Shown here: positions 11,584-23,865 of the stretch, piece by piece
Layout of the letters: each line of letters starts with the position of its first letter
Numbering within the stretch: position 1 is the first letter of the stretch
Source: Enoplosus armatus
Taxonomy: Eukaryota > Chordata > Actinopteri > Centrarchiformes > Enoplosidae
DNA length: 64,000 nucleotides
Direction of reading: 5' to 3'
Assembly: GCF_043641665.1 (NCBI RefSeq)
Contig: NC_092197.1
Span: forward strand, 20,162,857 to 20,226,856
Translations under genes and position numbers: made by a program
Notes under the pieces: model-generated
Told to the model about the DNA's origin: nothing
What the model saw: only the letters and a program-made list of their open reading frames with translations
Databases searched by the model: none

Positions 11584-12240
11584 GTCCATAAAATACATGG
11601 AATCTGCTCTTAATTTTTTTAAATACAATTTCAAGTCACATAGATCCCTTTTTTCTGTCAGTGGAAGATACTCAAGTTCATCTTCTATAATCAGCTGTCT
11701 GTGTAGTACCACTTGGTGGCAACTGTGTCCTGTGCTGTGGCCTACTTTCTGTCTTGAGGTCAGCTTTGCCCTCTGCTGTCATGACTACCAGTTATGAAAT
11801 GCCTAATAAATTGCAGGAGCGCGTTGTTCATCGTAAAGACGCCAAACATAATGACGTGACTAGATTAAAAAAACAACAAACTGAACGTACAAACAAAGAA
11901 ATACACATACAGCTCCAGGGGCATGTTTACGATGAAGCTGTCATCGTAGAAGAGGCTGTTTTTCATTCTATCGGCAGGGGGCGCTGTTGCATTTGCTCTG
12001 CACGCCGAACGCCATCGAAGCGAGCGTCAAGTTGGATGGAAGATAATGCCGCTTTAATAAAACCTTCGAAATAAAGGTTTCAAAACAGCCACTGGCATTT
12101 TCGGAACACCTTCCAATATGAGCAAGTGAGGTATAATACATTAAATATGCCTTTGTGCAAAGCGTACTTGATTTCATTTTGCTGTTCCTCATCACTAGAA
12201 GGCTGTTTCGTCGGTGGGAGATATTTATTTTGAAGGTTCG

Positions 12241-12372
12241 TACAGGATGTGATTACTTGACTCGACGCGGGTGTTGGAACTTGAAAATGAAGGAGCGGTG
12301 AGGAGGAAGAAGAAAAGGAACTTGCTAGCTGGCTAACTACTTTAGCCACCTTCTGGCTTTAGCGTTTTGATA
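12241..12372 (+). promoter_or_regulatory. ppp6c promoter / 5' UTR region
   Basis: The sequence immediately before the ppp6c ATG is where its first exon must begin. The start context is GATAATGG. No TATA box is obvious, as is usual for a housekeeping gene. The precise transcription start cannot be placed from the sequence. Confidence 0.4.
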
Positions 12373-15300
12373 ATGGCGCCTTTAGACCTTGATAAGTACG
12401 TTGAAATAGCAAGACACTGCAAATACCTGCCGGAAAATGACCTAAAGGTGGGTTTAAGTAGCTGAAATGAACGCGGGCGAAGGTTTGTTAATATCAGTGG
12501 AAGCACACCGGGTGACTAAGTATATGAGGTTTGTTCAACAAGCGCGGCTAGTTAACTTGTGCTAACTTAGTTATTACCCGGGGGCAACGTTAGCAAGGCT
12601 TCGCGTTATTGTTACTCGCATGAACATTTTACCAGCGTCGCCAATATTAGCGACCGCCGTCTAACAAACTCAGAAAAACCTCAGAGTGGACAGGAGAGTC
12701 AAAGGGGAAGCTGTAATTCTGAATACCACTGGCTAACAAGCTTAACGTTGCGAATGGTGGAAACATGGGAACCACGGCAGCGCATAGACACGAACGGTAT
12801 CGTCAGCAGCTTTCGTCGGCACTCGAACGTTACATCTGTCGCCACGTCGTCACCCACTGTAGGTACTCGCAGAAAATGTCGCTACCTACTTTTTAAATAG
12901 CGTTCAGCGTGTCAAATGTTGGGCAACGTTTGAGGGCTAACTAAAACACTAGTGCAGGGCAGCCATACTGTTTAGCCAGAAACGCCTCGGAGCTATTCTA
13001 AACCCATTATTCATCCCTCCTCTCGAGCCTGGCCATGGCTGCCAACATCTCATGCAGCAGGCAGCGATGATATTTCGATTTTCTGTAACACTCTCCTGTG
13101 CCGTTTTGTGATTGCCGTCCTATAGTCGAAACCGTTACTAATTGCAGCACCGGTTCGTTGGTTCCATATTTCTGCAGCACTCTTCATAAGGGAGTTCAGT
13201 GTAAACAATAGTGGTGGGCGGATCGATCCAAATATCGATAATATCGATACCAAACGTTGGTATCGATATTGATCGATACCAGTGTAATGAGATCGATACT
13301 TTAGTTTCAGTTTATCTCCTGTATGCACTGTTGCGGTTTCATCAAAGACGCGACCTGGCTGTCTGTGTAAGTGCCGCTGCTGCCACAGCGCGGAGCAGGC
13401 GCACTCTGCTGCTCCTCCCCCCGCTTGTGTTTTGATGTTGTACCATCACGTGACTCATCGGGCTCAGCCGCCCGGCCAGCAGCACACACACAAGCAGCAC
13501 AGAGTCCAGAAATCCAGAAAAGAAGCGCAATGAAGGGAGAATTCTTATTTAATTTTTGTATTGTAGTTTCTGAACACTACCTCAAAAAATAATTTGTTTT
13601 AATTTGTTCTCGAGTGATAATTTTGTGCACAAAAAATCCAGACATGACAATTTATGGGGAAAAATTGTTTTGTTACTGTTCTATCGTTTCTGAGCAAAAA
13701 CTTTTATTATGATAAAGTATTTTCTATTTACCTATAAACTTTGCCCAAATTCTGTCCTGGGTTTTAACTAATTAATAATCCAAAGGAAAAATCACCAAAA
13801 CACTTAAATGGTCATGAAAATTCCTTTCAGATTTAGCAATTTGATGATGTATCAACCTTAATTATTAAAAAGTATCGGTATCGGCGATACTGGCCCTGTA
13901 TTTACTTGGTATCGGATCAATACCAAATCTTGCAGTATCGCACACCACTAGTAAACAATATACATATTGTATTGTAGGTGTGCTTCCTTGTTTTTTTTAC
14001 CCCATTTACCCCCTAACCTCACTGTGAGACTGGCGCACTCACTTTGTGGGTGCTGGTCTTGGGGTAACTTAGCCCCCCTTTCTTTAGAACTGCATAGAGA
14101 ATATAGGAAAAACCTGCCCGCCTGAAGTCATTTACCTGAGCCAACACTTGGTGGTCTGATCAGCTTTCTTGAACCCTGTTCTGTCACCCAACAGACCCAC
14201 AAAATAGTTGATATTACAGAATAGACCCCACTGTCATCTGGATTGTCCAAGTCTGTCTGTATTTAAGATTGAAAAGCCAAATTTTCGTTTTTCTTTCCTG
14301 CCAGGACGCTCCACTAGCAGGATTGCCGTGTCCACTGACTTGTCATGTTTTTACTTTTCCAGAGATTATGTGATTATGTTTGCGATTTACTGCTGGAAGA
14401 ATCAAATGTTCAGCCAGTCTCGACTCCAGTTACTGTTTGCGGAGATATCCACGGTCAGGTAGGCCTCGCCGGTTTCTTGATTTCATCTTTTATCTTGTTT
14501 CTTAAATTGAAAACTACACATATTTAAATTAGTGGCTGATTTTACTTACTCACCATACCTATGAATTTCACAGTCATTGATAAATTGATAGTGAGCCCAA
14601 GCAAATATGTTTGCTAGCAGTCTATTCTTAGAAGCCATTTTATGCTGTAAAACATCCACAGTCGATGTAAAATGCAAAATGAGTTTGTCAATCTTTTTTA
14701 GTATATTGTGAACACTGTGGCACTCTCAAAACGACCATTGTCTCGTTTTGTTGAAAAGAGTAAATGAGTTCTCTGTAATGTTCCTTTTCTAGTTTTATGA
14801 TCTTTGCGAGCTCTTCAGAACTGGGGGCCAAGTTCCGGACACAAATTACATTTTCATGGTAAGTGAGGCGGTTTTCTCAGTTTACCTATATACCACAGTA
14901 ATGCAGAGGTTGTTAGTTACGGTGCTTATTTATTTATTTTTCTTCAATGAGTCAGTCAATCTGCATGTTGATTTGTAGAAGGAATGCTCCTCATAATTGC
15001 CTTTTGAAAAATGTCATGTTAAGGGTATATTTTCTTCATTTACACAGATATTGTAATGTATTGTAAATTATTGTCTTGTAATAAACACATATATATTGAG
15101 TACTACACATAATATACAGCATATTGCAAATCGCAGGATTACCCGTAGGATGGTTAAAGTAGGAACCTTAAAACATCAGTATGGCACATTGTATCATAGC
15201 ATTGGACCTGTGTATATTTAGAGTTTAGTTTATTGATTAATTCACTGTTTTTGCTTGAAAATGACTGAAACAATTAAATATTTCAATTATAAAATATACA

Positions 15301-18167
15301 ATAATTGCTAATCAAAATAGTAGGCAATCATTTGCCAGTAGTATAAGGAGAAAGAAAGCAATGTATCCTGTCCTAAAATGTATCCTGATAGAGGGCTTTC
15401 TTCCCTCCTCTTCCAGGCTTTCTCCAACTAACTTCAATATTTTGTATGCGAATAGCCAACTCGTCCATTTTCATGGCATTGTTGATTCATGCATGCTATA
15501 GTCTTCACAATAACAATGCTAAGATGCTGATGTTCAGCAGGTATAATGTTTACCAAGTGTATGGGTTTTTGGTTAGATGCCGGAAATAAGGTCTGTGGTT
15601 GACACAAGCTGAAGAGATTTCAACGTTTCAACACGTCAAAAGGCGGTTGCTAACAAGTGGCTAAGTGAGACCACAGAGGTTGTCGTGGACATTAAACGTC
15701 TTTAGTCATCTACTCACTAGTTGTGTTTATACTCTATATCTATCTGTCTATATATCTATATCTATCTATATTCTCTTAAAAGTGAAGCTTAGCGGTGGTG
15801 ACGTTGAAGTAATGCGACTGTGGTGTAATTCGTTTATAGGCTAATGTTAGCTTTTTGCTTCTGGCGATTCCATTTACGCTTCAAAAATCCTAAAAGTTCA
15901 TTAGTGAAGATTATCTCGCTGAATAAAACGTGTAAGTATCATAAACCTTTGTTTTGCCACAGAGCTTATTTTCTGCAATAATCCAAAATCCCATTGGCTT
16001 TTTGTAGAGGTGAACCAGGGTGATGCTAACTTCCTGGGTTGGCGTAGATAAATACGCCATCCCTGCAGCGCTCTATTTGGTCATAAATCAAAGTATTAAA
16101 CAAACAAAAAAACTTTGACCTGATGATGGCGCCAGAGGAAACCTAAGGGATCAACAAAGTTATCGCAATTCATCCCGAGGGGAAACACGGATTTCATGAT
16201 TTGTGGTACTTCACTCAAAGCCAACCTCTTTGGGGTGCAAGAGCAAAAGTCAAGGCATCACCGAAGTCATTAGGTTTCACCCTAATGAGTCGTGTTTTGG
16301 AATGGATATGTGGAGGCTGGTTCATGTTTTGCGGGTCTCTGATGGTGTCTTCTCTTGCCTCCTCTAGGGAGACTTTGTAGACAGAGGATATTATAGCCTG
16401 GAGACATTTACACACCTGCTAGCTTTAAAAGCCAAGTGGCCGGATCGCATCACGCTCCTACGCGGAAACCACGAAAGCAGACAGATAACACAAGTGTACG
16501 GCTTTTATGGTAGGTACACGTACTTCACTGTTACTGCCTTTTCATGCTATGCAAACCACATTGTCATCGTGCGTTCTGCTTATTTTCAGATGAGTGCCAA
16601 ACAAAATATGGAAATGCAAATGCCTGGAGGTATTGCACAAAAGTGTTTGACATGCTGACCGTGGCAGCTGTGAGTTCATTCATGGGTCTTTCACACTGGT
16701 TACATGATAACACTTGCCTGTTGTGCTTTTTTTTTTTTTTTTAACATATCCTTGGTCATAGGTAGGATGTGTAAACATGGATCAGTTCTCTCCCTAAGCA
16801 ACGATTCAGATCTTAAAGGACCGCACTAGTGGTTTTTCACAATCAGCCCACTAAATCCTCTGTGCTTCCAACTTCCAGGTATCAGTTCATTTTAGTAGAC
16901 TATCAAAATTGCAGAGACTTGAAACTTGCTCAATATAGCGAATGCATCATAATGGGACATACATCCGTGCTGGTTTTCATTGAAGTTAGTTGATTTTAGA
17001 GTTTTGATCGTGTTAGAATGGCAGAGGGATCTGTGAGTCCTTCCTGGTGGTGCGTTCATGTGCTGAAGTGAAGGTCTGACGACAGAACCAGCTGCCACAT
17101 AGCTTTGCATTCACACGCTGTGATGTCAACAGGGAACACAAATAATTAATCAAGGGCTCAAATGATTCTGCCGACTTCAGAATGGAAGACAGTTTTAGCT
17201 ACGGGACGGCACTCAAACGCACCGCTCCTCTACGTTGAGCTCACATTGGATGACCAGGGTTGGGAGACCCGCATGCTAGTTAGCGAACAAACAGCAGTTA
17301 GCAAAAAAAAAAAAGCTGCAAAGTACTGACGCTTTTACAAGAATTACACTTCCTGCTAACTGATCCAACCATTCAGAAAGACTGTATGTCTCCGCCGTGA
17401 AAAGTAGTCCTAGGTTAAAAGATTGCCTTACGAGCTATGAGTTGCAAATGCAGACGAAGCACTGAATTTTAAGGTGGGTGTATCACCTGAACATTTAATA
17501 TAGAACATTTAAACAATTCAGCAAAATATGACAAGGGTAAATTATGACTGCATGCTTTGGGAAATGACATGCAGCTCCACTGACTTTTTTTTTTTTTCCA
17601 TCTCTAATCCCAGTTGATAGATGAGCAGGTCCTGTGTGTCCATGGTGGTCTTTCACCTGACATCAAGACTTTGGACCAGATCCGCACCATCGAACGCAAC
17701 CAGGAGATTCCCCACAAGGGGGCTTTCTGTGATCTTGTGTGGTCCGATCCAGAGGACGTGGACACCTGGGCCATCAGTCCGCGGGGTGCAGGCTGGCTGT
17801 TCGGCTCCAAGGTCACTAATGAGGTATGTCATGTTGTCGACGTTTGAAAGTAGTCGGGGGGGGGGAGGGGGGTGTGTACATCCTTTGCCCCTTAACATCA
17901 CTTCATATTCCGTTTCAGTTTGTTCACATCAACAACCTGAAGCTCATATGCCGTGCGCATCAGCTGGTCCACGAAGGCTACAAGTTCATGTTCGACGAGA
18001 AGCTGGTGACCGTGTGGTCGGCGCCCAACTACTGCTACCGCTGCGGGAACATCGCGTCCATCATGGTCTTCAAGGATGTCAACAGACGAGAGCCCAAGCT
18101 GTTCCGCGCCGTGCCGGACTCGGAGCGCGTCATACCTCCCCGAACCACCACCCCTTACTTCCTTTAA
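12373..18167 (+). CDS. ppp6c: ppp6c, serine/threonine protein phosphatase 6 catalytic subunit
   Basis: Complete gene for the PP6 catalytic subunit, a metal-dependent PPP-family phosphatase that works with SAPS-domain and ankyrin subunits in cell-cycle and NF-kB control. Coding exons are 12373-12447, 14363-14458, 14793-14858, 16368-16509, 16590-16669, 17614-17823 and 17919-18167. All introns are GT-AG and the frame is continuous, giving 305 aa, the family length. The start [13 protein letters not shown] matches the vertebrate protein. Active-site motifs are GDIHG (residues 52-56), GDFVDRG (80-86) and GNHE (112-115), followed later by CVHGGL and [11 protein letters not shown]. The C-terminus is TTTPYFL, the tail whose Leu is methylated in PP2A-like enzymes. 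Differences from the human protein as I remember it are few: His for Leu at residue 15, Ser for Ala in LFGSKVTNE, and NRREP for NTREP. This indicates very strong purifying selection. It is co-oriented with scai, as in human. Confidence 0.97.
13201..13958. mobile_element. Non-autonomous hAT element with 8-bp target duplication
   Basis: The element at 13209-13950 (742 bp) has inverted ends TAGTGGTG and CACCACTA. It is bordered on both sides by the identical 8-bp sequence GTAAACAA (13201-13208 and 13951-13958), the target-site duplication length of hAT transposons. Both subterminal regions are rich in TATCGATA-type repeats ('ggtatcgatattgatcgata' near the left, 'tatcggtatcggcgatactg' near the right). 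The interior has no transposase. It lies in ppp6c intron 1. Confidence 0.88.
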
Positions 18168-18176
18168 TGACAAGAG

Positions 18177-18180
<4 letters not shown>

Positions 18181-18230
<50 letters not shown>
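18181..18230 (+). repeat. (TC)n microsatellite in the ppp6c 3' UTR
   Basis: A pure TC array of about 48 bp begins 14 bp after the ppp6c stop codon, so it should be transcribed as part of the 3' UTR. Confidence 0.92.
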
Positions 18231-18235
<5 letters not shown>

Positions 18236-18516
18236 CACCCTCCTGGAGATCTCAGCTCTCAAACTTATTTATATGCAACGTGTTTTAAGAGTCACGTCAC
18301 GGGTGTACAGCATCTTGAGTAGCAAAGGGGTTCTTCCAAGGCTACAAGTCTGTTTGCCCCCACGCACACTTTGTTCTGTCATAAAGGAAGAAACAAAAAA
18401 AACAAAAACATCCACTTCTACCCCAAGGAGAAAATGATACTTTTAAAAATTTCATATTTTAATGATAAGATAATATTAAATGGTTTGATTTTGACATTAT
18501 GTATCCCACCGAAGCC

Positions 18517-18522
18517 AATAAA
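18517..18522 (+). terminator. ppp6c proximal poly(A) signal
   Basis: AATAAA about 350 bp after the stop codon, followed by a second AATAAA at 18551-18556. Confidence 0.55.
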
Positions 18523-19114
18523 ACATTCAAACTGAGTGGTAACTGCCAATAATAAATAACGTTCAAATAAAGTGATATATATTTTTCTTTAAGCACCGGA
18601 GCAGTTTGATGTCGTGGTTGCCTTTTTTGGAAGACTAGTTTTCTGCATTTTTTTTTTTAAGATGGATCATTTCTGGAATTGGGAACGAAACTATTCTAAT
18701 AAGTGCTCCTGTTTATACGCTGCATAAACTGAGCCCTTCCTACAGCATTCTGCCTTAAATGTGGGGTTTTTATTTTTAGACTTTTTAATTTATTGTTTTT
18801 AATAGCAATCCTGTGTTACCGCAGACACTGCGCATTTTTTTTTTAACGACAAACATCCACAGGTGTCCCTCTTAAATTGGCAATTTTAATTCAGCATTTT
18901 CCCCATCAGCTGTGTCCGTCTGACTAATTTGATGCGTGCGTGATGAGTTGTTGGCTTTTAAAAGCAATGTCATTTCAATTTGAAAAACCGTTTTTACAGC
19001 GCCAAGTGCATTTTCTGGAATAGCTCAGCTCAGTAGTTGTGTTTGTAGCCAAGAATGGCTCTTATTTGATGCTGTTCCCCTGTTTTATTGTTTTTTTTTT
19101 TTTTTTTTAATTTC

Positions 19115-19120
19115 AATAAA
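19115..19120 (+). terminator. ppp6c distal poly(A) signal
   Basis: AATAAA preceded by a T run and followed about 20 bp later by T-rich sequence. It is a plausible distal cleavage signal. Confidence 0.4.
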
Positions 19121-19379
19121 ACATTATTCATTAAATCTTGTGAATAGTAGTCACTTGAGCCACAAATGGATTGTTATAATTGTAAAATACGAGCAAAAAA
19201 AACCCCCAATAGGATCACTCTGACGTGGATACAATGCGTTGTTATATCTGAACCCAGTAGATTTACACATTTGAATATATTTTAACTTCATATAAGGTAC
19301 ATTAAGGTGTCAGTACTTTTGCTGCATCTATTTCCTGTTTAGCAATATTTGAAGCATATATCAAGCATGAAGTCCTCTG

Positions 19380-20115
19380 CCCCACTCTGGAAAGTAACAT
19401 TTACTCAAGTACTGTAGTTAAGTACAGTGTTGGAAGTACTCGGAACCGTTGAGCATTTTCATTTCATGCTACTTTAATACTTCTGCTCCAATGCTTTTCA
19501 GGGGAAAATATTGTACGATTTACTCCACTACGTTATATTTAAAAGCTTTAGTTTCCTTTTTCAGATCGAGATTTTACAAAAAAAAAAAAAACGTGTGATC
19601 AGTTTGAATTACAATGCATTGTGAAAGATTAAACCAGAGGCAATGTTTTTGGCTTGTGAGGCCTTATAAAAAAAAAAAAAGTGCCATTTAGATAACTGGG
19701 GCGCAACAAGGTGAAATTATCCAATATTTCATGAAAAAAAAAAATCAAAGATTAGAGAAAAGTGCAAAAGCTGAACGCAAATAATCTTCTTTCCTCTCCC
19801 ATTAATCGTGTCACCACCCATCAGATTTATCTCGCGACCCCCTTGGAGGGGCCTGACCCCTGGGTTGGGAGCCGCCGGACTGAAGCGCCAAACTGTATGT
19901 TAAGTGCATGTTAAAACTAGCGCCGCCTCCAGGGAGCTACAGCAAGTAAAATGCTGATTGCAATGCATCAGTAGTAACAATCTTATCATACATAATCATA
20001 TCAGTCGGCTCAGTCCAAGTAGGATTTTGTATATGAATTACTTGTAGTTAAGTATTTTCACATTAGTACACTACTTTTACATTAGAAAAAGATCTGAGTA
20101 CTTATTCCACCACTG
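19380..20115. repeat. hAT-like MITE (GTGGTGGAA-ended), copy 1
   Basis: The left end reads CCACTCTGGAAAGTAAC and the right end, read in reverse, CAGTGGTGGAATAAGTACTC, so the two form imperfect inverted ends. The interior has the blocks 'tttactcaagtactgtagtt', 'ttttcaggggaaaatattgt' and 'cgacccccttggaggggcc', which I associate with fish hAT-type MITEs. A related fragment lies at 46135-46475. Confidence 0.65.
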
Positions 20116-20640
20116 GTATATTCTATGTGTGTGATACATTTTTGTTCTAAGAAAATAATAATAACTTGCATTTTTATGGCACCTTTCAGGGGCCCCAGGA
20201 ATACATCTTTATTATATATACATATGTCAACATTTTGCTGTTTGCATCTTTATTTTTTTGATTTAAAAAAAAAAAAGGCTTGGTACATGGCAAAAAAAAG
20301 TGCATCCTCATGTTATATATATATAATGTTATATATATTATATGTTATATATTAAATATATATTATGGCAGTCTCACAGGAGTACTAGACGTCACTTAAA
20401 TGCATGGTGTAGAAAGTAAATAAATAATCGAAAACACATACACTGATGTGGAGACCCAGTCAACGATGACTGTGATACAATTAGAAGGAAAACAATCCCT
20501 ACTACTACCACGAAGCACTTAATATTGTGTAATTTCATTTCATTGTATTATTTATTATTTAATATTAAGATTTATGAATGAGCCGTCTTATTTTGATTCA
20601 ATTTTGTATCAGGCATTGTAAGACGCATTTAGGAGTTCTG
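20116..20640. other. Intergenic, AT-rich
   Basis: Low-complexity AT-rich sequence including TATA-rich tracts near 20320-20365. I see no gene or clear repeat family. Confidence 0.4.
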
Positions 20641-20649
20641 TCAATTGGC

Positions 20650-20988
20650 GAAGCTTTTATTTTGAAAATGTTGACCCGGAACTAGCTAGCCAGCGATAGC
20701 GGAGCGAGCTTGGCTGTCCTGGTCCTCTCCCTGCCTCCTCCTGCTGCCTCCTCGCCTGTCACAGGACGGCAACCTTCCCGGACAGAGTAGTAGTAGTAGT
20801 TTTTTTTTTTTTTTTTTTTTGTTTTGTGGACGGGCTCGTCGGTTAGTTAGCCAGCCACACACAGTGAGATGCCAAGAAACGTCGCGCTTCACCGACGCAG
20901 CTCGTCGTGGCTTTCGCACTGATTTTTCAGGGAGCATCATCACTGTGGGGTACTCGCGTCCATCAGCGTTAGCCCGGCTGGCGAGGTA
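20650..20988 (+). promoter_or_regulatory. scai promoter and 5' untranslated exon
   Basis: A GC- and CpG-richer segment ends in a good donor, GGCGAG|GTAAGA (exon end about 20986), upstream of the scai coding start. The exon contains an ATG at about 20869 that opens a short frame of about 17 codons and stops, so it would be an upstream ORF. The interval is interrupted by a T run at 20801-20820. It is inferred to be exon 1 from position and donor only. In human SCAI the first exon adds about 40 N-terminal residues that I cannot find here. Confidence 0.45.
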
Positions 20989-22191
20989 AGAACAAAATGC
21001 AACCTTGGAGAGGCGCCGAGGCGAACACCGAGCCGAGGCTGTGCCGACCTGTCTTTATTAACCGCCGCCGCTCGTTATCCAGTCGTTATTCTTCTCCAGA
21101 CGAGTGTGTCATTGTGACGTCCTGACTTGAATGTGACGACGTTGGCGATGACAGAAGGCTCATAACGTTAGATATACAGCAAAAGCTAACCACTGCTTAC
21201 GGCCCAATTAAGCTCGGTCTAATTAGCAGCTCGTTAGGTGGATTCATGCTAACCGGGTTCATTGCTGTCAACGTTACTTTACATTGCAGCCGTTAAATAT
21301 TACACGTAGCTAACAATTGCGAAACGCTACACCAGGTAGCCCATGATTTTTGATGCGTATTTGTGGTGGGACGCTTTTCTCCAGACCTCTTTCATGTATT
21401 TATTTTTGTCTTGTCGCCAAAGGGCTCGTTGTAGTACCCCCCCCCCCCCCTTTTTTTTTTTTTTTTGCGTCCTCAAACGTCCTGTCATTTTCTCGTTAAA
21501 GAGACCTTTCTCTTAAAACCGAACGAGAGCCGTCGTGGATGCCTGTGGACAAATACTCATTCCTGCGTGGAAAATTTGTCAGGGTTAGAGGGCAAAAAAA
21601 AAAAAAAAAATCTTAAAGCACACACGATAAACTGAGGTTATCCTGCAGACTTTCTCTGGCGACAGCTGACAGCTTCCCTCCATCACGCACAGGCGCGCAC
21701 AAGGCAGCCCCGCCTCCGAAGGCTGGCGGCTGTGAGGCTATAATCGGTCGTTTCCACGGCGGAGCGAGCCCCACATTGCTTTTGCCAGTGGTTTTGATGA
21801 GGCTCAACATTGTGACCAGGCTGCGTGCGCCGCCCTGACCCGATTGCGCACCCGCCTTAGCAAGCTGATGGTTGCAGCCGCTGTGAGAGTGAAATCTGGG
21901 ACAGCCCAGGTCAGCCTAAAAAAGGTGACCATGTGACACGTTTCCTCCCATAGTTTCTTATTTCTACTTCTCAAAGTAGGGCACCTGTAAGACACCCAGA
22001 TGCCTGCAACCAGCTACTGTCTGCTCAGTGGCAATAGTTTTATATGGTTGACATTTATCTCTTGTTAGTTCTTTGTAAGTTCACATTTGGTCCTATATTT
22101 TTAGCCAGTGTTGTTGTTGTTGTTTTTTTAATGCAGTACATATCCACAGTATTTGTTTGTGTTTTGCAATCAGGTGTGAAAAGTCAGTGTC

Positions 22192-23629
22192 ATGACTGGA
22201 GCTGAGACTGAGGATGATATCCCGTTAGGCGAAAGGAAGACGGTCACAGACTTCTGCTATCTCCTGGACAAGTCCAAACAACTCTTCAATGGACTAAGGT
22301 CAGTTTTAACCCGCTCTGCTGTTTGGCCACCCGCGCCTCGTGGGCTGGTTGTGGGGAAATGCACGCAAAACGCAATGCAGGGACGACATGTAAAGGATCC
22401 AGCTCGGCGCCCCTAGGAAGTATGTTCATGTTGGACTGAGCAGCGCGTGACGTACGTCCAGTGCCAACACAAGGAGGTAGTGTGCCCTTAATGTAAGCGG
22501 GTGGAGGTCGGGACGGTGATTGGGTACAGCTTGTTTGTCAATGTCAGTATAGAGTTCATTTAAAGGTCCCATACTATGCTCATTTAAAGCTTCATATTTT
22601 TATTCTGGGACTCCACTAGAGCAGCTTTGCATGATTCACAGTTGAAAAAAGTCCTTATTTATCTTCTACTGGCCCTTCATGTTCACTCTCTGTCTGAAAC
22701 AAGCCGTTTGAGCTCCTGTCTCTTTAAGCCCCCCCCCGTAAAAAAGCCCACTTTCTTCTGGTTGGCCAACTTGATCCAATAACTTAAAGGTCCCATATCA
22801 TGCTCATTTCAGCTCTATATTTTTATGACCTGCTGGGGCCGTGGCTTAGGGCGGTGACTGTATAGTTATGACATCACAACCTTACGGAAGTCCCGACGGC
22901 TTGTTTAAAGGAGCAGTTTCTGAATACGGGCTGAGCGTTTTGATGCTTTCACAGTATTTATACAGCACCCAGAGCTGCTTTATAATCAAACAAGACGTGG
23001 AGAGCTCACTTTCTACAATATGGGACCTTTAAATTCAGTCACATTCATACAGTCACGGTGAGCTGCTGAATTCCTGGCCTCACCTGGCCTGTCGTTACCT
23101 CCCGTGAAAAAATGTAATTTCTGCACTGCGAGGCGTGCAGATTTAAATTTTGGGGGAAAAAATAGCATTGGTATCAGAGTGGTGTTTAGTATCTGCAGAT
23201 ACCCAGGCTGAGTCAATGGGGATTCAGCTTTATGAGCAGCAGAGAGTGATTTGCACTTTCTTTTCCCCGGGTTTTGCCTCCCTGGCTGCATAGAGGAGGC
23301 TGCTGCCCGACTCTTTAGTGTGTTTGTATTTATTTACAGTTAATATTTACCTAAAAAGGAATTAACCATTGTTCAAGCATAAGGCCGTAATGGACCATGC
23401 TTAGTAAATATGCAAATACAATATTTATCTTAAAGTTTAAGGTCTCTATTAACAAGACCTGTTAGTGTATTAATAGTGCAGCGTTTTTCCAAGGCATTTC
23501 TATGTATTTCATTGGACTGCCATTCATTTGGGAAGTCCGATAACCAATCCCACAATGATGTGTTATTTCCACATGAATATATTAACAGAAGAAACAGCAT
23601 TCGCATGTTTTCAGGCGTGTCAAATAAAC

Positions 23630-23685
<56 letters not shown>

Positions 23686-23824
23686 GAACCAGGTGACGTG
23701 AAGATAACGTGTTACTCGAGGCTAATAGGTGTAGTTGCACACAGAAAGGACTTGGTTTCAAAGCTGCGCTCCACAGCACCACAGGTGTGTGTGTGTCTGT
23801 GTGTGTGTGTCTGTGTGTGTCTGT

Positions 23825-23865
<41 letters not shown>

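Larger units (their letters stand above)
7834..12240. other. Intergenic region between mmp11 and ppp6c (divergent)
   Basis: About 4.4 kb separates the divergently transcribed mmp11 and ppp6c. It is mostly repeats: two members of a fold-back MITE family (8486-8730, 11148-11583), a LINE fragment (8755-9300) and a GGTCCC-type MITE (9712-10025). One weak candidate exon on the minus strand is noted at 10266-10358. No complete gene is visible. Confidence 0.5.
18168..19140 (+). other. ppp6c 3' UTR (probable extent)
   Basis: AT-rich sequence follows the ppp6c stop, with poly(A) signals near 18517-18522 and 18551-18556 and a further AATAAA at 19115-19120. The alternative signals suggest short (about 0.4 kb) and long (about 0.97 kb) 3' UTR forms. 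There is no open reading frame of note. Confidence 0.5.

Noticed and set aside
17621..18322. 233-codon plus-strand ORF overlapping the end of ppp6c
   Set aside because: It is an out-of-frame shadow of ppp6c exons 6-7 reading through the intron and the TC repeat; the true phosphatase frame is clear.
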